A stretch of 64,000 nt of DNA from Chrysogorgia sp. JL179-B06 (GCA_035772405.1 JAYKKM010000226.1:744001-808000), one strand, 5' to 3'; positions 53,499-63,629 are shown, counted from the first letter of the stretch. A program made the numbers and translations. The notes: generated by a model from the sequence alone, not told the origin.

Positions 53499-54020
53499 TT
53501 ACAGTAGATGTACAGTATATAATTATTAGTAATCATTTAGGCCCCAGTGATTAGCACCTAATTTCTCCTAATAATATCAATGGTTATAACCAAGCATAGA
53601 GGAAATGAGAATAAAGGAAATGATCACCAAAGATAAACTGACATGATTTTAAAACAATTTCTCCCAACTACGGTAGCACTATAAGAAATGTTTGGAGGCC
53701 TTCACTCTAAATGTTAGTAAATGTTAGACCTCCTACACACTATTTTGGTAGAACACCAACCTTTTAGAGTATTCTAATTGAATACTTTATACAGTATGTA
53801 TGTCTACACTGCATATGCAGCACAACATGTTTATATTAATAAATACATAGGCAGTGATTGACTCGAAAGCTATTGCTACTTTAATCACTGTGCACTATTA
53901 TAATACCATATTTTGTAATACTGTATCTCCACAAATTTTAATTATCTCTTCAATTATGTATATATTTTGCAACTATATTAATACTTGTCTATAAATAGTG
54001 TGAATAAAACTTGACTTGAC
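53499..54020 (+). other. 3' UTR of the DUF6589 gene
   Basis: AT-rich, no frames, ends near AATAAA at 54003-54008 and CTTGACTTGACTTATTAG. Confidence 0.5.
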
Positions 54021-54024
54021 TTAT

Positions 54025-54400
54025 TAGGGCATTGCTATTTACCACTGAGGTACTAGAACTCAGACAGGTACTCACTCTTGCACTTGGATGGGTGACCATC
54101 TTGGAATAACCTTGTCAAGTTGATTCTTGCACTTGGAACTCATGTAAGTAGAGTTGGAGTTGGTCTCTCCCGTGTTTCGATTGTTTTTCACCGGGTTCTC
54201 CAGTTTTCCTCCTGTAAAATCAACACCTAGATCTTAGCTGTGCTCCATGGTAAGATATGGGTCGTATGGTGGAGGCACCTTTAATATACCTTTGGCTCAG
54301 GCACGTTTGATCTGCGCCCTTCGTAATTCAGCCACTGGCTGCAAGTAAGGAAGATTAGTCCCCTGGCTCCGCTCGAAACATCAGTATCTCGTCACTAAAT
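54025..54400 (+). repeat. 5S-rRNA-like SINE candidate
   Basis: CACTTGGATGGGTGACCATC then TTGGAATAACC at 54079-54109 closely matches the box C and downstream part of animal 5S rRNA (TACTTGGATGGGAGACCGCC, TGGGAATACC). Downstream is GTGTTTCGATTGTTTTTCAC then CGGGTTCTCCAGTTTTCCTC, a conserved-looking body, and a less defined tail to about 54400. 5S-derived SINEs (SINE3 class) have a 5S head and a separate body. The copy is decayed and box A is not clear. Confidence 0.5.
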
Positions 54401-54531
54401 TCTTGGCAGTTTACCACCTTTTCACTTTGCTATATATTCAAAACACTGTCTACACAGCACTCTACTTTTTTATTAGTCCCCTGGTTCTTCTTCTCTTCTT
54501 CTGTATGCTGATAATTAAAGTGTTAACAGAT

Positions 54532-55960
54532 TTACAAATCTCTGTCTGAATCACTGTCATGAAGAATGTTACAAATTCTATGTCTTACATATATATCAGA
54601 GTCAGCACTCTCATCAGCTGAGCTGTGTTCAGATGAAGAAATTGAACAATGCAATAAACTATCATTGTCAGTAGGGCAACTGTCCACAGGTGTGAAACGT
54701 CCTTTCACACTACTTATAATCAGCCATGATTGTACTGCATGCTCTTCATTAAAGAAACTAAACAATTTCTTTAGAGTTTCAAGGCTGTCAACTTCCCAAA
54801 TATTACTGACAATATTTTCTAGTAATGAACTTGAAAACCCAGTAGCTATATCAATTCCTGTCAGCAATCGTTCATCTGGTATGTCATGAGCAAGCTTTGC
54901 ACGGTAATGCAACAGTTCATCTCTCACAATTCTACTAATTTGTTTCTGATACGGATTGTCTTTACCATCATTAAGTGCAGCATTGGTATGAACTTGAGTT
55001 GTTGGATTACTGGCCATGGCAGACATTTCCATAGGTGAGTAGAATGCTTCACTATTGCAAATTACATCACATGAACACACATCCTGACATGAACATAGAC
55101 ACCTGCAGCTCTTAGCACACACATCACAACATGAATGTGGATAGGTTGTTGGTTGTCCAACTTGGTCTTGCATCAACTCCATGTTTTCATTTGTCAAAAA
55201 TGGTTCCATCAGCAACGAACGCCTACATTTATCAGTGTTTTTGACATATTCTTTCATTCTCTTTGTTATGTTCTTGCTCCTTGTACATCCAGAGTACTTT
55301 AGGAGTACAGCATGGCTCATAATTTCATTCGTTCGACCAACACGACCACATTCTTGAATGTAATCATCAATAGTACTTGATGGTCCCAAATGAAATGCAA
55401 GGTAAGCACCTTCCACATTAACACCCATACCAAATGCAATCGTACAGAATACTACCCGTACTGTCCCATTCATTTTACAAAATTCTCTCTCCACAACTTC
55501 CTTAACAAGGTGGTGTGTCTTCTTATGGTACATAGCAAACAGTCTAGTTCTATCATCCTTGGGTTCTTGTGCTGTTGGCAAAACATAACTCTCGGGTCCA
55601 AGTGCCTCATGGAATGCCTCATACAGATCCTTGACATGGGCTTTTTTTCTGCAAAATACCAAGACTTTTTGTGTATTCAGTTTCTTTGTTTTCAGCTCAT
55701 CTATCAGCCACTGGAAAGAGTTTGAAAGATCATCAGAATCAACTGCTGAGACAGAGAACCTAATGTTTGGCTTATTTGGAATTGTCACTAGCTGGATACA
55801 GTCCTTCATTGCTAAATCCTTGATAATCAAAGTTCTGACAGCTTCTGTTGCTGTTGCTGTCAATGCAATGAATGGGGTATTTGTTTTTAAGATTGACCTT
55901 AATTCTGCAAGGCGTGAATAATCCTTACGGAAGGCATCCTCTGATCTGTTTCCATGGCCC
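54532..55960 (-). CDS. RecQ-like helicase, 3' exon
   Basis: Minus strand, 476 codons including the stop, entering one base into a Trp codon after CATCTAG. Motifs in order: GHGNRSEDAFRKDYSRL (after motif II), FIALTATATEAV (motif III), QKVLVFCRKKAHVKDLYEAF (IV), VRVVFCTIAFGMGVNVEGAY (V) and DDYIQECGRVGRTNEIMSHA (VI with both Arg). Then comes a Cys-rich segment (CCDVCAKSCRCLCSC, CQDVCSCDVICN) in the place of the RecQ zinc domain, and an acidic C-terminus (SSADESADSDIYV, DSDSDRDL). RecQ enzymes unwind DNA 3' to 5' with ATP. It converges on the DUF6589 gene with 1.0 kb between stop codons. A minus AATAAA lies at 54469-54474. Confidence 0.88.
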
Positions 55961-56180
55961 CTAGATGGTAGAAAAAAGAAACCAATAAATAAACTTTATT
56001 CAAAATAAGAATGCCTGCAATTGTTTTTCTAATTTTCTGTGAATTACAAATATGCCCCATCCCAAAATAATAATATAAAAACAAGTATAAAATATATGGT
56101 AAATATATATATATATATTGTAACCATCAACTTTCGGATAATTATTCGTTCTTATCATTTCTGGATTGAAAACGACTTAC

Positions 56181-56460
56181 CATTTGACAATACAATGACT
56201 TTCATCGATAAATACTGCTTCTATCTTGTCTTTCAGTGCGACTATCGTACTACGATGGCTGCTGAATATTGCTTCAGGACTCGCGAAGACGAGGTTGTAT
56301 TTCCCTTCTTTGGCTTCTTTATTTTCCTCCTCTGAGCTCTCAGGGCCAACCATGACTGCTTTGATTTGTTTTTCACGCAAAATAAAGATCTGATCTTTCA
56401 TGAGTGAAACCAAAGGAGCAATCACAAGGCAAACTGTTTGGTTATCGTTTCGGTCGCCAT
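56181..56460 (-). CDS. RecQ-like helicase, upstream exon, truncated
   Basis: Minus strand from 56460 to donor AAATG|GTAAGT. It reads NDNQTVCLVIAPLVSLMKDQ (motif Ia region), EGKYNLVFASPEAIF (Ib) and AVFIDESHCIVKW (motif II, DEAH-like as DESH). The split Trp joins the next exon to give VKWGHGNRSED, as in RecQ. Just upstream of NDNQTV the sequence becomes the 102-bp repeat (56460-56561), so the exon carrying motif 0 and Walker A (GKS/T) is absent here. The gene is therefore likely 5'-truncated unless a distant exon exists. Confidence 0.82.
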
Positions 56461-56561
56461 GTAGACTTGCTCCAAGTCCGCCTCTTGGTTCGGTTAAAAC
56501 GAGTTTAATGGTTTGGGTTTGTTTACACCGGTTTGTTTCGAGTTTTGGTATTAAAGACGCG
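56460..56561 (+). repeat. 102-bp direct repeat, copy 2
   Basis: Identical to 49564-49665, same orientation. It abuts the RecQ exon on one side. On the other side it is cut by a hAT insertion at 56566, beyond which GCGAGTGGTAGATAG follows. Confidence 0.95.
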
Positions 56562-56565
56562 TGCG

Positions 56566-57842
56566 CAGTGCTTCCACAAGTTCCAAGTGAAATTTCCTTT
56601 TACGATCCTTAAATTTCCTTTTTTATGAGTAAATTTCCTTGCAAAAATCACCAAATTTCCTTGTAATTTCCTTGCAGATATCTCTTAAAATAGTTAAATT
56701 TCTTAATCTAGCTGCCTCGTCCCCAGTCGCTCGCGTACAAATTACGAGAGCCCGGAAATTTGAGATGAAGGCGCGCGATCATTTATCGCCTTCCCATCAA
56801 CCCTTGTTTTTATCACCTTCCCATCAACCATTGCTGGCACTCTATTGCCCGCCTGCCCACTCCCGATTAAGAGCCTGCGAAGCGCATGGCTTAAATTAGC
56901 CTGCGTAGCAGACGGTTGTTTGGGGGGAGGGGGTTATATTCGGGACGGCGGAAAACCCGCGAGGCGGAAAACCCGCAACCGTCTGCTACGCAGGCTAGGC
57001 TTAAATAGGACCGTGTACTAATTAGGCAGAGCCTGCGTTCCTTTTGGCCTGTTTGATGATAATAATTAAAATAGAACCCCCGTCTTCCTAACCCTAACGC
57101 CCGTCTTCCACCTCATCGCAACCCTAACCTCAGGCCGTATTTTTATATTTATTGAACTTTATCTAGGCCAATAACCAATTTTAAAGTAAATGCTATTCCA
57201 AAAAGATCACCTGTGCATTTATACTAAAACAATTATTCACCTCAGTATTCACCTCCACTTCTGTGAATAATTATCAATTAAAATCAAGGTTAATTTGCTA
57301 TAGATTTCCGGTTCTTTCTGCTAGGATTAGGATTAGGGCTAGGATTATATACCGCGTATTTGGCTACATTTATATGGATTTATATTTAATTTATATTTAA
57401 CATCCATAATCACTTTTATATCACGTCTAAATGCAGTCATGACTCATGAGTTACTCAGTTTTAATTATGCTTTTCAAACAATTCGTCAAGGAATTCCTTT
57501 CTCAGTTGATAATTTGAGGCCCATCCGGTTAGCCACGCACCGCGCGTGATTATCACGTGAAGGAAGTCGGAAAACACTTGAGAAAGGACTTCGGAGAACC
57601 TTCCCCTTAGAGGAGGGGCGTCTGTACTAGTCTCAGGCTACCTCTCATTCAGCTGAAATGGGCTTTCAATGAGTATACGTCTCAATCGTAGGATAAGTGT
57701 TTTTTTTATAAGAATCTTCAAATTTCCTTTCAATTTCCTTCTTTTAGATCAAATTTCCTTGTCATTTCCTTGTAAATTTTATTTCCTTGCAAAGGCCAAA
57801 ATTTCCTTTTGCAAGGAAATTTCCTTGCAAGTGGAAGCACTG
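56566..57842. mobile_element. hAT-type non-autonomous element, 1.28 kb
   Basis: Inverted ends CAGTGCTTCCAC and GTGGAAGCACTG. CGCGTGCG is duplicated on both sides (56558-56565, 57843-57850). Subterminal AAATTTCCTT repeats are abundant at both ends (56590-56690, 57718-57830). The interior holds a nested MITE at 56897 and telomere-like CCTAACCCTAAC at about 57087-57130. No transposase. Confidence 0.93.
56897..56997. mobile_element. 101-bp palindromic MITE nested in the hAT element
   Basis: TAGCCTGCGTAGCAGACGGT...ACCGTCTGCTACGCAGGCTA with GGCTTAAAT duplicated on both sides (56888-56896, 56998-57006). A 9-bp duplication fits a Mutator-type enzyme. The short interior has GGCGGAAAACCCGC direct repeats. 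A TAGCCTGCGTGTAGACG relative sits at 45993. Confidence 0.9.
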
Positions 57843-57850
57843 CGCGTGCG

Positions 57851-58960
57851 AGTGGTAGATAGATAGATAGATAATTTTATTTAAACACGCTGACAACGTC
57901 AACAAAAGCTGATTTCCACGATGGGCGTGTTCCACTGACCCACATATAACAGCTATATAACCGGCCACTCGCATGACTCGGGTTATACATAGGTCAGCGG
58001 AGTTCACACTAAGTAATTAATACATTTACACGCTACAATAAAAAGTAAGTAATGGGCATGCTCCACTGACCCACACATAACAGTTTTAAACATTCACAGT
58101 TATATAGGTCAGTGGAGTGCCCACTAAGCAAAGAACACATTTACATGGTGTAATAAAAAGTAATGGGCACGCTCCACTGACCCACACATAACAGTTTTAA
58201 ACATTCACAGTTATATATAGGTCAGCAGAGTTCACACTAAGTAATGAACAACAGATAATTTATATATATATATAGTAAGACTAAATGTCAAGTCTATTTA
58301 AAGGTTTCTATATTTACATGGTTATTATTATTTACATAAAGCTTATTCAAAGGTATGAGTAGCGATTTTATTTTTGAAGTGCGACAGTGTCTTGCTCTCT
58401 CTAATTTCTGTGGGCAAAGAGTTCCATATAGATGCCCCATCATATATGAAACTCTTTTTCATGTTATTTGTTCGCGGTTTTGGCAAACAAACAGCATTTG
58501 AGATATTCCGAAGATTGTAATCTGATTTTTCTTTTTTTTGAGTAAAATATTTTGTTAGACCCTTTGGTCCCATGTTATTTAAAACTTTGAACATGATTTT
58601 AGCTTTTGATTTTTTTCTTTGAATTTGAAGAGGCTGCCACCCTAGTGCATTTAATGCAATTTTGTGGTCTACATCATTGCTCATATTTCCTATAATTCTA
58701 GCAGCTCTGTTATGGAGTTTCTGCAAACGTGTTGATTGAGTTGCACCAAATACATCCCATACTTCACAACAATAGGTGAAGTATGGTTTAACAAGGGCAT
58801 TGTATATGGAAAGAAGAGTTTCTTTGTCAACAAATTCTCGTGCATGTCGGAGAGCACCTAACCCGGATGTGATTTTCTTACAGATATGCCCAGTATTATT
58901 TTTCCATGTTGTAATGTAAGTTAATCCATGGTGTAATGTAAGTTAAGAAAAGAATGCCTT
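57851..58960 (-). pseudogene. LINE 3' end on the minus strand, with tandem-repeat 3' UTR
   Basis: 58726-58343 reads MQKLHNRAARIIGNMSNDVD, ALGWQPLQIQRKK, GPKGLTKYF, YNLRNISNAVCLPKPRTNNM then KKSFIYDGASIWNSLPTEIR. This is an intact-looking ORF2 C-terminus (NRAARI, NLR-, G--WN-LP). Plus positions 58740-58900 extend it upstream in another frame (KPYFTYCCEVWD-like). The 3' UTR carries about three copies of a 120-bp unit (CTCCACTGACCCACACATAA, TTTTAAACATTCACAG) at 57920-58245. It ends in TATC tetramers at 57855-57873, right at the hAT target site. Confidence 0.85.
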
Positions 58961-59362
58961 CGGAGCCAATCAAAACACAGAAAAATGAAACGAAGATGAA
59001 ACGAGCGAAAGCCAAAATAACAATAAATTCAAAATGGCGGTCTATTCACTTTTTCAAATTTCAACGACTTGTGCTGGAATTACATGTAATATTAAATATT
59101 TTGACACGAATATCAAGAACACCCAGAGCGAAAATTGGTAAGTTATGAAACAAGACGTTTTTAAAAGTGCAATTGAATTACGAACTTACGAAGTCTATGT
59201 CGAACAACTAGTCACGGCAAGGAAATTTTGCAGCTGTCGGTAAGTTAAACGTGTGGGGTTGCTTGCGAGGTTGCTTGCAGACTTTTCAGTCCCTTGAAAA
59301 TGAATTGACCTCTTTTTCTAAATATAATATTGGTTGTGGTCGTATGGCTTACAAACATTCAG
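58961..59362. other. Intronic, nothing recognised
   Basis: A short plus frame at 58954-59148 (rich in Lys and Arg) has no family signature. Confidence 0.4.
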
Positions 59363-59370
59363 TGATTTAG

Positions 59371-60140
59371 TAGAGAGAATCGGTATTGCGAATACCGAAT
59401 ACCGGTATATATACCAGTATATCGGTATTTTTACCATATTTTTTTCTAAAAATCTCACTCGAACTGAACCTCGATAAAAATCAAGTTCGATACTATCATG
59501 TAACGTAAACGGAAAAATGAAAGGTTTTGTCAAACTAAAACAAACCTTTAATAGTCCCTTAAGCTTGTCTTATTCATAACGCTACTGTTTGGCTAGTAAA
59601 AAAGAACACGACACACTTGACTTGACAAGTGATGCCTCCAAACTCTTTGGAAATCGTTGCCGAACAAAAGTTCGGTGATTTCAACATTCGGCAACAATGG
59701 CGGGAAACTTTGCTTTTCCATCGGAAAGGACGATAGTAATTTCCTCCTCACGAAGTCATCCCATTTTATCACCATTTTATCGCCATTGCTTCACCGTCGC
59801 AAGAGAAATATTGCCCGTGTATCCGAAGCTTAACACTCGATTATCGCTCATATACTATAACAAAGACGTCTGTGTATGAGGCAGCTGAAGGTACAGTGTA
59901 CGTTCAAGTAACAAGATTGATCCATCTGTGCATGATAACAACTTGTTTCTAAACTTGATTATAGATGTTAAAATTTGTGAATTATTTTCCCATGGCAGGT
60001 TGTGACTGGAAATAGCGTTTCAATCAGGTGTGGCCAGCAAAATACCGAAATGTCGGTATACCGGTATTTTGGGAATTATTCATATCGCCATACCGATATT
60101 TGAAAAAATACCGGTATATCCGGTATATCGATTCTCTCTA
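59371..60140. mobile_element. hAT-type element, TAGAGAGAATCG ends
   Basis: 770 bp, inverted ends TAGAGAGAATCG with adjoining GGTATACCGGTAT-rich arms. TGATTTAG is duplicated outside (59363-59370, 60141-60148). Internal frames (59697-59879 and its antisense) show no transposase motif. Confidence 0.93.
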
Positions 60141-60174
60141 TGATTTAGTTGAACTCAAAAATGTTTGTTTCAAT

Positions 60175-60775
60175 TCAATGCCAGATCCAAGCTTATGTAA
60201 TTTATATGCATAAATGAGCAAGTTACAACGAATTCAAAATACAGCTGCAAGACTTGTAACGGGGGTTAAAAAATCGGAGCATATCACCCCTGTGCTTCGT
60301 AATCTTCACCGGTGAGATCAAGGATTGTATTTAAGATACTAATAATTACTTTCAAGGCTTTGCATGGCCAGGCGCCTGTTTATATTACTGATTTGCTAAA
60401 TAAATATAAACCTACTCGTGCTTTGAGATCATCAGACCGTAATCTTCTACTTGAGCCAAAATCCAAAACGGTGACTCATGGAGACAGAGCGTTCTCGGTT
60501 TCGGCACCAAAACTGTGGAATTCATTACCAGAGGAAATTAGAAGCTTTGATATGTTGGGTAATTTTAAGTCAGCAGTGAAGACTTTTCTTTTTTAAAATT
60601 AATAGTTGTTTTTTTTTGTTCATAGTGGTAATATGATATATGATATGTAGTAGGCTTTATCTTATAATGAAACTGTAATAAGTTTTAAAAGTAAATTTAA
60701 GAATATATTGTTGTAAGAGCATTGAGACTATTGTATAATGCTCCTAATACGTCTATTATTATTATTATTATTATT
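60175..60775 (+). pseudogene. LINE ORF2 C-terminus and TTA tail
   Basis: KLQRIQNTAARLVTGVKKSE then HITPVLRNLH, a stop, then FKILIITFKALHGQAPVYIT, LLLEPKSKTVTHGDRAFSVS and APKLWNSLPEEIRSFDMLGN. The 3' UTR (GTAGTAGGCTTTATCTTATA, GAGCATTGAGACTATTGTAT) is nearly the same as 24835-24965 and ends in ATT repeats at 60757-60775. Confidence 0.88.
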
Positions 60776-60794
60776 AAACGAGAATTCATGACCG

Positions 60795-61370
60795 ACACAA
60801 TCAAATTTGTGACTGTCAAAACCTCGTAAATGACAAATTTGTACCGGACAATGTCCGTGACCGGACGCTAATATCCAGGCTTGAATATTCTCAAAAGCCT
60901 TAGACAAGTCCATAGATACAAGTCCGATTATCTTGTGATTGTCAAGCTCCTTTCGCCACTGCTCTGTTGAGCTAGGAGGGCGGTATCACATCCATAATGT
61001 TTCCTATATATACGTGAAATCATATTTATGAAATATAGCTTCGAAGTGAGGGCTCATTCTTGAATGGATTAGTGTTTCAAAGACCTTTGACAGAGAAGGC
61101 AGGATTGTTCTGCATTCTTTTTTATAGACAGTGGCAACTTCACCACGTTTCCATACGTTTCCATTGTTGTGGTATTTTTGCAGAGTCCAACACATAGTTG
61201 AAAAGGGTACTGAAGGGATAACATAATGCATCGGCAGACTTTTTAACCGCACGAGGTGGAAAATTAAATTGCAGCCAGTTGCTTTATATGATTTCATATT
61301 CTTCATTATCTCCTTCACTTCTTTAGGATTAGTTTTCCTTCTAGGGAGAGGGTAGGTGTTGTCGCACTTA
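60795..61370 (-). pseudogene. LINE RT fragment on the minus strand
   Basis: 61318-61004 carries MKEIMKNMKSYKATGCNLIF, VWKRGEVATVYKKECRTILP and SLSKVFETLIHSRMSPHFEA. Near 60913, LVSMDLSKAFENI gives the first palm motif. Fingers and palm-A order with deletions. The fragment meets the TTA tail of the plus-strand LINE near 60780. Confidence 0.8.
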
Positions 61371-61929
61371 AGTTTATTTTTATGTGTGACAAGTCAGCTG
61401 CGTGCACTTTTCTTCACTAATTTGCTCAGAACGTTACTTTACTCAATATTATCAACTGATATACTTCAATCACTTAAAACATAGAAGATTTGAGCAGATA
61501 CATTAGCCATAGTTATTGTCGTGAATGGCTCATAATAGTGTATTCACAACACGTCACAAAATAGATTAGTTTTTTTTCCTTTTAATCACAATCGCGCTCA
61601 CATTGAAAATCACTCTCTCTCTCTCTCCTCTTAACTTCACACTATGCACTTAAGATTAAACTTCCCTATATTTAGCTATTACATGTAACTTATTATCTAA
61701 TTAATAACTCTAATTTCACATACCACACATTCTCTGCTATCACCGACACACTACCCCATATATCTCCGGCGGATATATATGTTCTCAATAAATTTGTCAT
61801 GCATTCCAATCAACCTAAAATCAACTATAGCTAAGTAAATATAAACGAAATGTTCATAAATGAATCCGACACTTATATTCAAATCACTAAATAATATGCA
61901 GGTACTGCCAATTTTACCATCCCTGGTAG
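61371..61929. other. Intronic, short TC microsatellite
   Basis: CTCTCTCTCTCTCTCCTC at about 61612-61629. Otherwise AT-rich and featureless. Confidence 0.6.
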
Positions 61930-62063
61930 AAATCCTAAACAGGATCCTGTGGGATCCTACAGGATCCTACTAGGATCCTAAAGTCATCAGGATGCTGACA
62001 AGGATGCTGATAGGATCCTGATGTGATCTAGATCATAATCAGGATCCTAAATCCTAAACAGTT
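61930..62063. repeat. GGATCCT-rich repeat
   Basis: At least eight copies of AGGATCCT or GGATGCTGA-type units between ATCCTAAACAGG and AAATCCTAAACAG, which bracket the block as direct repeats. It abuts the hAT MITE at 62072. Confidence 0.75.
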
Positions 62064-62071
62064 ATCCCTAC

Positions 62072-62392
62072 TAGGCTGATGCGGTGTATTGATATTTCGG
62101 TAAATGCCGGTATTTTTAAAATACCGAATATTCGATATTCTAATTTTCAGATACCGAAAATATCGAAACTTTCGATATTATCGGTTGTGTGTTACACCAT
62201 TTTCGCATATTCGTAGAAAAAACGTAAGCTGAACCTATTAAATGTATCAACTTTCAATTTTTTCTCGTGCTGATGTAAAAAAGACGTGCGACAACAGATT
62301 TCATGTAAACAATCGCTATTTATCGCTATTCAAAAGGATGACTCATTTTTCGGTATCGGTATTCAGTTTTTTTCCAATACCGCATCAGCCTA
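62072..62392. mobile_element. hAT-type MITE, TAGGCTGATGCGG ends
   Basis: 321 bp, inverted ends TAGGCTGATGCGGT and ACCGCATCAGCCTA, with ATCCCTAC duplicated (62064-62071, 62393-62400). The interior is rich in ATACCGAA/TTCGGTAT short palindromes. Non-coding. Confidence 0.93.
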
Positions 62393-62400
62393 ATCCCTAC

Positions 62401-62726
62401 ACAAGAGGAATAATGATAGACCAACTTCATCTGGTTGTCTTGCCATTTGTCCTCTTGAGAGACTAGACAGTCGATAGTCAAATTTCAAAATTATGTTGTT
62501 ATGGCTCTTTTTATAGCTATTTGCTGGGTATTAATATTCCTAACTAGATTACGATTCCCGCCTGGTTCCTCCATTGTGACGAATAATAGACTAACTAGTA
62601 ATATGAATCCGCAATAATCCCCTCGCCCGCCTTTTCTATCCCCCCCTACGGGAATTTCCCCGCACGCTGTGGCCTTGTATTTGTAAAAATTCACAATTTG
62701 CAAAAGCCAGTTTCGTCGAAGAAATG
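62401..62726. other. Intronic, nothing recognised
   Basis: No supported frame or repeat. Confidence 0.4.
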
Positions 62727-63065
62727 TTTGAACGTTATCTCGGCCAATATTTAACCGATTTAAACTCTAAAAACATATTTGGAATTAGCGAGTCAACATA
62801 CATAACATACGTGTTTACTATATTACGAGAACGTGAGTACCCTTATGTACTTAGAAATTAGTCGACTAAGCTGGTCACTTCGTCGTATATTATTTTGAAC
62901 GTTATCTCGATCAATATTTAACCGTTTTCAATTCTGAAAACAGATTTGGAATTAACGAGTCAAAATACATAACATATGTGTCTACTGTATTACGAGAACG
63001 TGAATACCCTTCGTAAAAATGGTTTATGTACTTAGAAATTTAGTCGGCTTGGTCGACACAGTTTA
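62727..63065. repeat. Tandem duplication, unit about 165 bp
   Basis: GAACGTTATCTCG, CAATATTTAACCG, GGAATTA-CGAGTCAA, TATTACGAGAACGTGA and TATGTACTTAGAAATT recur in order at about 62727-62875 and 62897-63045. It lies just outside the VWA5A exon. Confidence 0.82.
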
Positions 63066-63123
63066 AACTAATATTAAACTACTCGCAGGATCTTAATATT
63101 AAGTTTTCAGGAAATACAGGTAC

Positions 63124-63238
63124 CTTTGGCTGCAGTCTCTCTCCACTTGTGATGAATTCAGCAGCACCTTGACCAGCTTTAGCTATTCCCTTCACAAGCT
63201 CAGTGGATGCACCAGAGCCAATTCCAAAAGAAAAACAC
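63124..63238 (-). CDS. vwa5a: VWA5A-like protein, penultimate exon in view (end of VWA domain)
   Basis: 115 nt on the minus strand between acceptor TTCTCAAAG and donor AAG|GTACCT. After one base of a split codon it reads CFSFGIGSGASTELVKGIAK then AGQGAAEFITSGERLQPK. This is the last strand and helix of the VWA fold of VWA5A-type proteins (FGIG-GAS--L--G-A---G-AEFI). QPK joins directly to VIRSLKKAMQP of the terminal exon. Upstream exons (VIT domain, MIDAS motif) lie outside the window. Confidence 0.88.
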
Positions 63239-63629
63239 CTTTGAGAATGAATAATTCAGATTACAATCTTAATCAACATATGCTAGGGGTTAGATCAAAT
63301 ATTACTACAGGCTACAACCAAGTAAGATTTAACTACCAAAAAGGCATTAATGCCATATACTGTACATTATACTACCTAATAATGCCAAATGCCAATGAAA
63401 AGTTCAAGGACAAGGAGAACGTTTCATATAAACGGATATTTAAATTTATATTGTGAGTTGTTTTTTATACATTTTATACAGCTACATTGGGGTTAATAGC
63501 ACTGTATTTCCACATCAGCAACCTATCTAACTCAATTGGCTCAATCTCAACAGGTTCGAACTCCTCCTATTACCGACAAGATATTCCAATCTAAAGCCTG
63601 TAGATTATAGCTTTATACGCAGGCAATTG
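63239..63629. other. Upstream intron of the VWA5A-like gene
   Basis: AT-rich with no recognised feature. LINE-like frames start only near 63600. Confidence 0.4.

Larger units (their letters stand above)
35818..63123 (-). other. 27.3-kb intron of the VWA5A-like gene
   Basis: Donor GTACCT on the minus strand at 63123, acceptor TATCAATAG ending at 35818. Both exons end on whole codons (phase 0). The intron contains the DUF6589/RecQ pair, several MITEs, LINE scraps, an LTR remnant and large palindromes. 35818-36428 itself shows nothing recognisable. Confidence 0.85.

Noticed and set aside
54079..54109. Functional 5S rRNA gene
   Set aside because: Only the 3' part resembles 5S; box A and the 5' half are missing and the body differs.
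59593..59879. hAT transposase frames inside the 59371-60140 element
   Set aside because: Sense and antisense short frames without DEATDNS-type or dimerisation motifs.
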